Positions 61,126 to 64,000 of a stretch of 64,000 nt of DNA are shown piece by piece. Under the pieces are notes generated by a model. The model searched no databases and was not told the DNA's origin. It saw only the letters and a list, made by a program, of their open reading frames with translations. The DNA is from Anastatus disparis (lineage: Eukaryota > Arthropoda > Insecta > Hymenoptera > Eupelmidae). The first letter of the stretch is position 1, and each line of letters begins with the position of its first letter. The stretch spans positions 5,109,001 through 5,173,000 of the forward strand of contig JAFFSR010000242.1 in assembly GCA_017163975.1 (NCBI GenBank), in the 5' to 3' direction. The position numbers and the translations under genes were made by a program.

Positions 61126-62700
61126 ACATTAAAACGTCAAAAAATAAATCGTTATTGGGATTTTTGATTTATCATCATATTAACGATTAATTTAGAATTA
61201 TAATCTCTTGGTTATAATTTATTAAAAGGAAGTATAGAAATAGAGTTTAGTCATTTATCGTATTATCACGATACTTAAAAATTCTTCGCAACTATGAGAA
61301 ATAATTTTATGAATCGAAACAATAACATTTCACAATGCTAGTTTTATTGTAATAGCGATAATTTTGTAAACATATTAAAATTATGAATTGCGCAAAGCGC
61401 GTTTATTGGTACTTGGCGTGATAATTGTTATTATCATTTGGATCGTAGTTTATCGGGTATTGTAAATGATCTTCATAAACTTGAATAAAAGCGGAGCTTG
61501 TTTTGTATTATTGAAGGAAGTGAACTTATCTGTTTCAAGCAGCATCCATTTAAAACTTTTAAAATACTGGAAATCAAACCTTAGAAAACAAATCAAAATT
61601 AAAACAGATCAATTTTAATAATGAAATAATAGAATAAACCATTGTAATAACAAAACATCCCCGAAAAAATTGAAAATTAACAATTTAATTATTAAATAAA
61701 AAGAAAATGTTCTGCTTAATTAAATAAAATTCTAAATCTATTCAAATTGAGTTCAAAACATGTCTGACACATCTTCATTTTGAAAATTCTAAAATTTCCA
61801 TATGACTCATTCTCCTTTCCCTTTTATTTAAAAAAAAAAAAAAAAAAAAAAATAAATCACTGCCAAAACGTAAGCAAAACTAATTATTTACATTTATGGA
61901 AGACTACCGCGTGCGCACACTTGTGGAAGAATAAAAGCAACAAAAAAAAAGGTGGAAAGTGAGAGAAAAAAAAAGGAAACAAGAAGAATTGACTTGGTAT
62001 AACGACGTACGGGTAGAAAAGACGAGTCTTTTATCGCGAATGACTCATAGTTTAGTGGATTGTCAAGCCAGTCGTGCCCTTTGAGTAGACCAATAAAGGT
62101 TGATTTTACTATTCGCGCAAGTTTTAGATAGAGTCGATACTTCAAAATTTATCGAGTGAAAATTAAATTTCGTATGATATACAAGTGATAAGAATTATTT
62201 TGTTTACTATAAAAGTGATTAATTTTTCCGAGAATCGTTAAAAATGATAAATATATTTCGATGAATATTAAATCAGGAAAAAGTAATGACGTTTTTGTTA
62301 TTGAAATACCATTTTTATTTTCTCTAAAGTTAAAAATCGTTCAAATTAAAAATATTCTTTTTTAATATCTTTTTAAATAAAAAACCATCGACAAATGAAT
62401 TTAGCCATAAAATTTCGGTGATGAATCTCTCATAAGTTGTACGAAACAAAAGGTGTAAAAAGTCAGTGAAAAGCAGCTATCGGACATAAGAATGAAAAAT
62501 CGTAAAATTTTCTCGGCATTATCATATATGTGTTGTGGTATAAATTTATAATCCTTATAAATAATGCGCATGTAATTTAAATGGGGCACGCGTTTACAAA
62601 CAGATGAGAGAAAGAAAAAGGAAAAACCAAAAGTGTTCAATTGTATTAAATACGCATTAAACGCTTTTTGTTAAAGTCTCGATATAGCGTGTGTGTATTT
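61126..62700. other. Spacer between the transposon and the right-hand gene
   Basis: AT-rich, with poly-A runs at 61830 and purine-rich tracts at 61930-61980. The open frames at 61780-61962, 61894-62145 and 62401-62640 are low-complexity, unsupported by splice sites, and not called as genes. Confidence 0.45.
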
Positions 62701-62753
62701 AGCCCCGTGGTATAAGCGGATGGTGTGGCGGTGGTACGGTTCACGAGGTCAAG

Positions 62754-64000
62754 ATGCCGTGCGGAAGCCGGCGTTCAGTTGACGTTGATCGAGGCCTAGT
62801 CGAGCACGGCAAGGGTTACGTGTGCGTAGCTCTAAGGTATTATAAAATCTAACTACTTTACAACTTTCTATCGTTTCGTTTAATTTCATTTTCAACTTTT
62901 TCTTTTCTTTTCTTTATTCATTTGTTACAGTGACTTTAAAGTTTTATTGAATTTTAAATGCGTGCGTTGAATTTAGAAAATTTTGTGTAGAATCGGAGTG
63001 ATTATAATTGATATTTGAATTGAATTTCGAATGCAAATTTGATGTTTTGATTCGCGAGGTATGTAAGAGTGGTGATATAGTGAGAATCGCTTGACTCATT
63101 CTAATCTAAAATACTCGATCAAAATTTAAATAATTAATGATAAGTATATTTTGTGCATGTGATCTAAGCTTTTGGTCGCAAAAAAAAATTAGGTCAATCG
63201 TAAAAGCAAATGAAAATCGAAAAAGCAATCGTTTATAAAACGTTGATCGGTAAATAATTTATTTTTAAATAATTATAAAATCATGGAATATCAATGACGC
63301 TTTTTGGTCTTTGTTATTTAAGTAAATAATTAAAATATTTTTTATATTAATTTTTATTTATCACCAATCATTCTCGGTTATAAATTATTCTATTTTATAT
63401 ATACACACACAGACAATGAATTGTTGTTTTCTTATATTTTTCAAACATACAGGACGTGACAAATCATTTTCGGTTTGGATTGATACACTACATGAAAAAA
63501 AGTGAACTTTATTTTAAAGAATACACTAATGAAAATACTAAAGTCTAAAGATTCCTATTTTAAAATTTATTTTATTCTTTTATTTTTCATTTGCACTATA
63601 AACTGAAATATTTTATTTAAATAAATTATGCTGTCGTATGAAATTTAAATCAATGCAAAGTGAATTTTATTTTATGAATTATGTAATATATATATTTTGC
63701 ATTGCATAAAATTAGGCCATGTGAAAATGAACTTAAATTGAAAAAGATATCATTTTCATACTGCAGATAGAGTGCGAATAGAGTTCTTGATAGCTTGCGG
63801 CAGTGAGATTGAAAACTTTATAATATAAAATTGCACGCATCACATAACTAAAATTAATTAAATATTATTTAAAATATTAAAACTTTATTAATTTTTTAAA
63901 GGTACGCAGGCTACGATCATTGGTCAACGAAGAAGAAAACATACATAACGTTCATTATGTCAATGTCAATGATTGTCTTGTTGACCATAGTCGCAGTTGT
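62754..64000 (+). CDS. Putative 5' exons of a membrane-anchored protein, truncated by the window end
   Basis: A GC-rich exon surrounded by AT-rich DNA has ATG at 62754 and stays open to 62836, where AAG|GTATTA is a donor. After an intron of 1065 bp, the acceptor TTTTTTAAAG at 63901 joins in frame (CTA AG|G TAC) to an exon open to the window edge. The second exon encodes YAGYDHWSTKKKTYITF followed by a hydrophobic run (IMSMSMIVLLTIVAVV). The joined product would have a cytosolic N-terminus of about 45 residues and a signal-anchor helix, as in type II membrane proteins. The family cannot be told from so little; a membrane peptidase would fit the layout but is only a guess. Exon 2 is also open in another frame, so the model needs transcript support. 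Confidence 0.4.

Overview
This is an AT-rich stretch of an arthropod, most likely insect, nuclear genome. The evidence is genes split by GT-AG introns, TATA-type promoters, tRNA- and 5S-derived SINEs, small inverted-repeat DNA transposons, and a tandem cluster of secreted acid lipases (lipase 1/lipase 3-like) of the kind insects expand. The species cannot be named from sequence alone; a hymenopteran would fit but is not shown.

The backbone is four tandem paralogous acid lipase genes, all on the + strand: lipase A (9263-18859, 464 aa), lipase B (27907-37551, 409 aa), lipase C (39542-42088, 430 aa) and lipase D (54319-57030, 432 aa). I built each from eight exons by joining splice sites by eye. 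All four have the same intron phases (0,1,2,0,0,1,0), an exon 3 of exactly 115 bp, an intact Ser/Asp/His triad and a signal peptide in exon 1, so they arose by duplication of one gene. C and D are compact and closest to each other. A and B have introns swollen by transposable elements. B, C and D each have a TATATAAA-type box upstream of the start codon. The array probably codes for secreted or lysosomal lipases for dietary or stored lipid.

The spaces hold many repeats: ten copies or fragments of a tRNA(Met)-like SINE, a 5S-rRNA-derived SINE (47762-48180), a second tRNA-like SINE with a perfect 15-bp target duplication (48231-48614), MITE-like elements with TTAA or TA target sites, a possible hAT end, and a fold-back repeat. 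Four non-autonomous elements have CCCTGGTAGAAA termini and 2-bp target duplications. A fifth, 3.4-kb element (57729-61123) has CCCGACTAGAAA termini, a 2-bp duplication and a decayed CACTA/CMC-like transposase. The shared CCCnnnTAGAAA end pattern suggests one transposition system.

The oddest region is 49.1-52.5 kb: two large GC-rich palindromes with a common GCCCGAGCGAAGCGAGGG core, a tandem duplication in which each copy is the empty site for an insertion in the other, poly-G hairpins and a 20-bp minisatellite. The right edge (62754-64000) looks like the first two exons of another + strand gene for a membrane-anchored protein.
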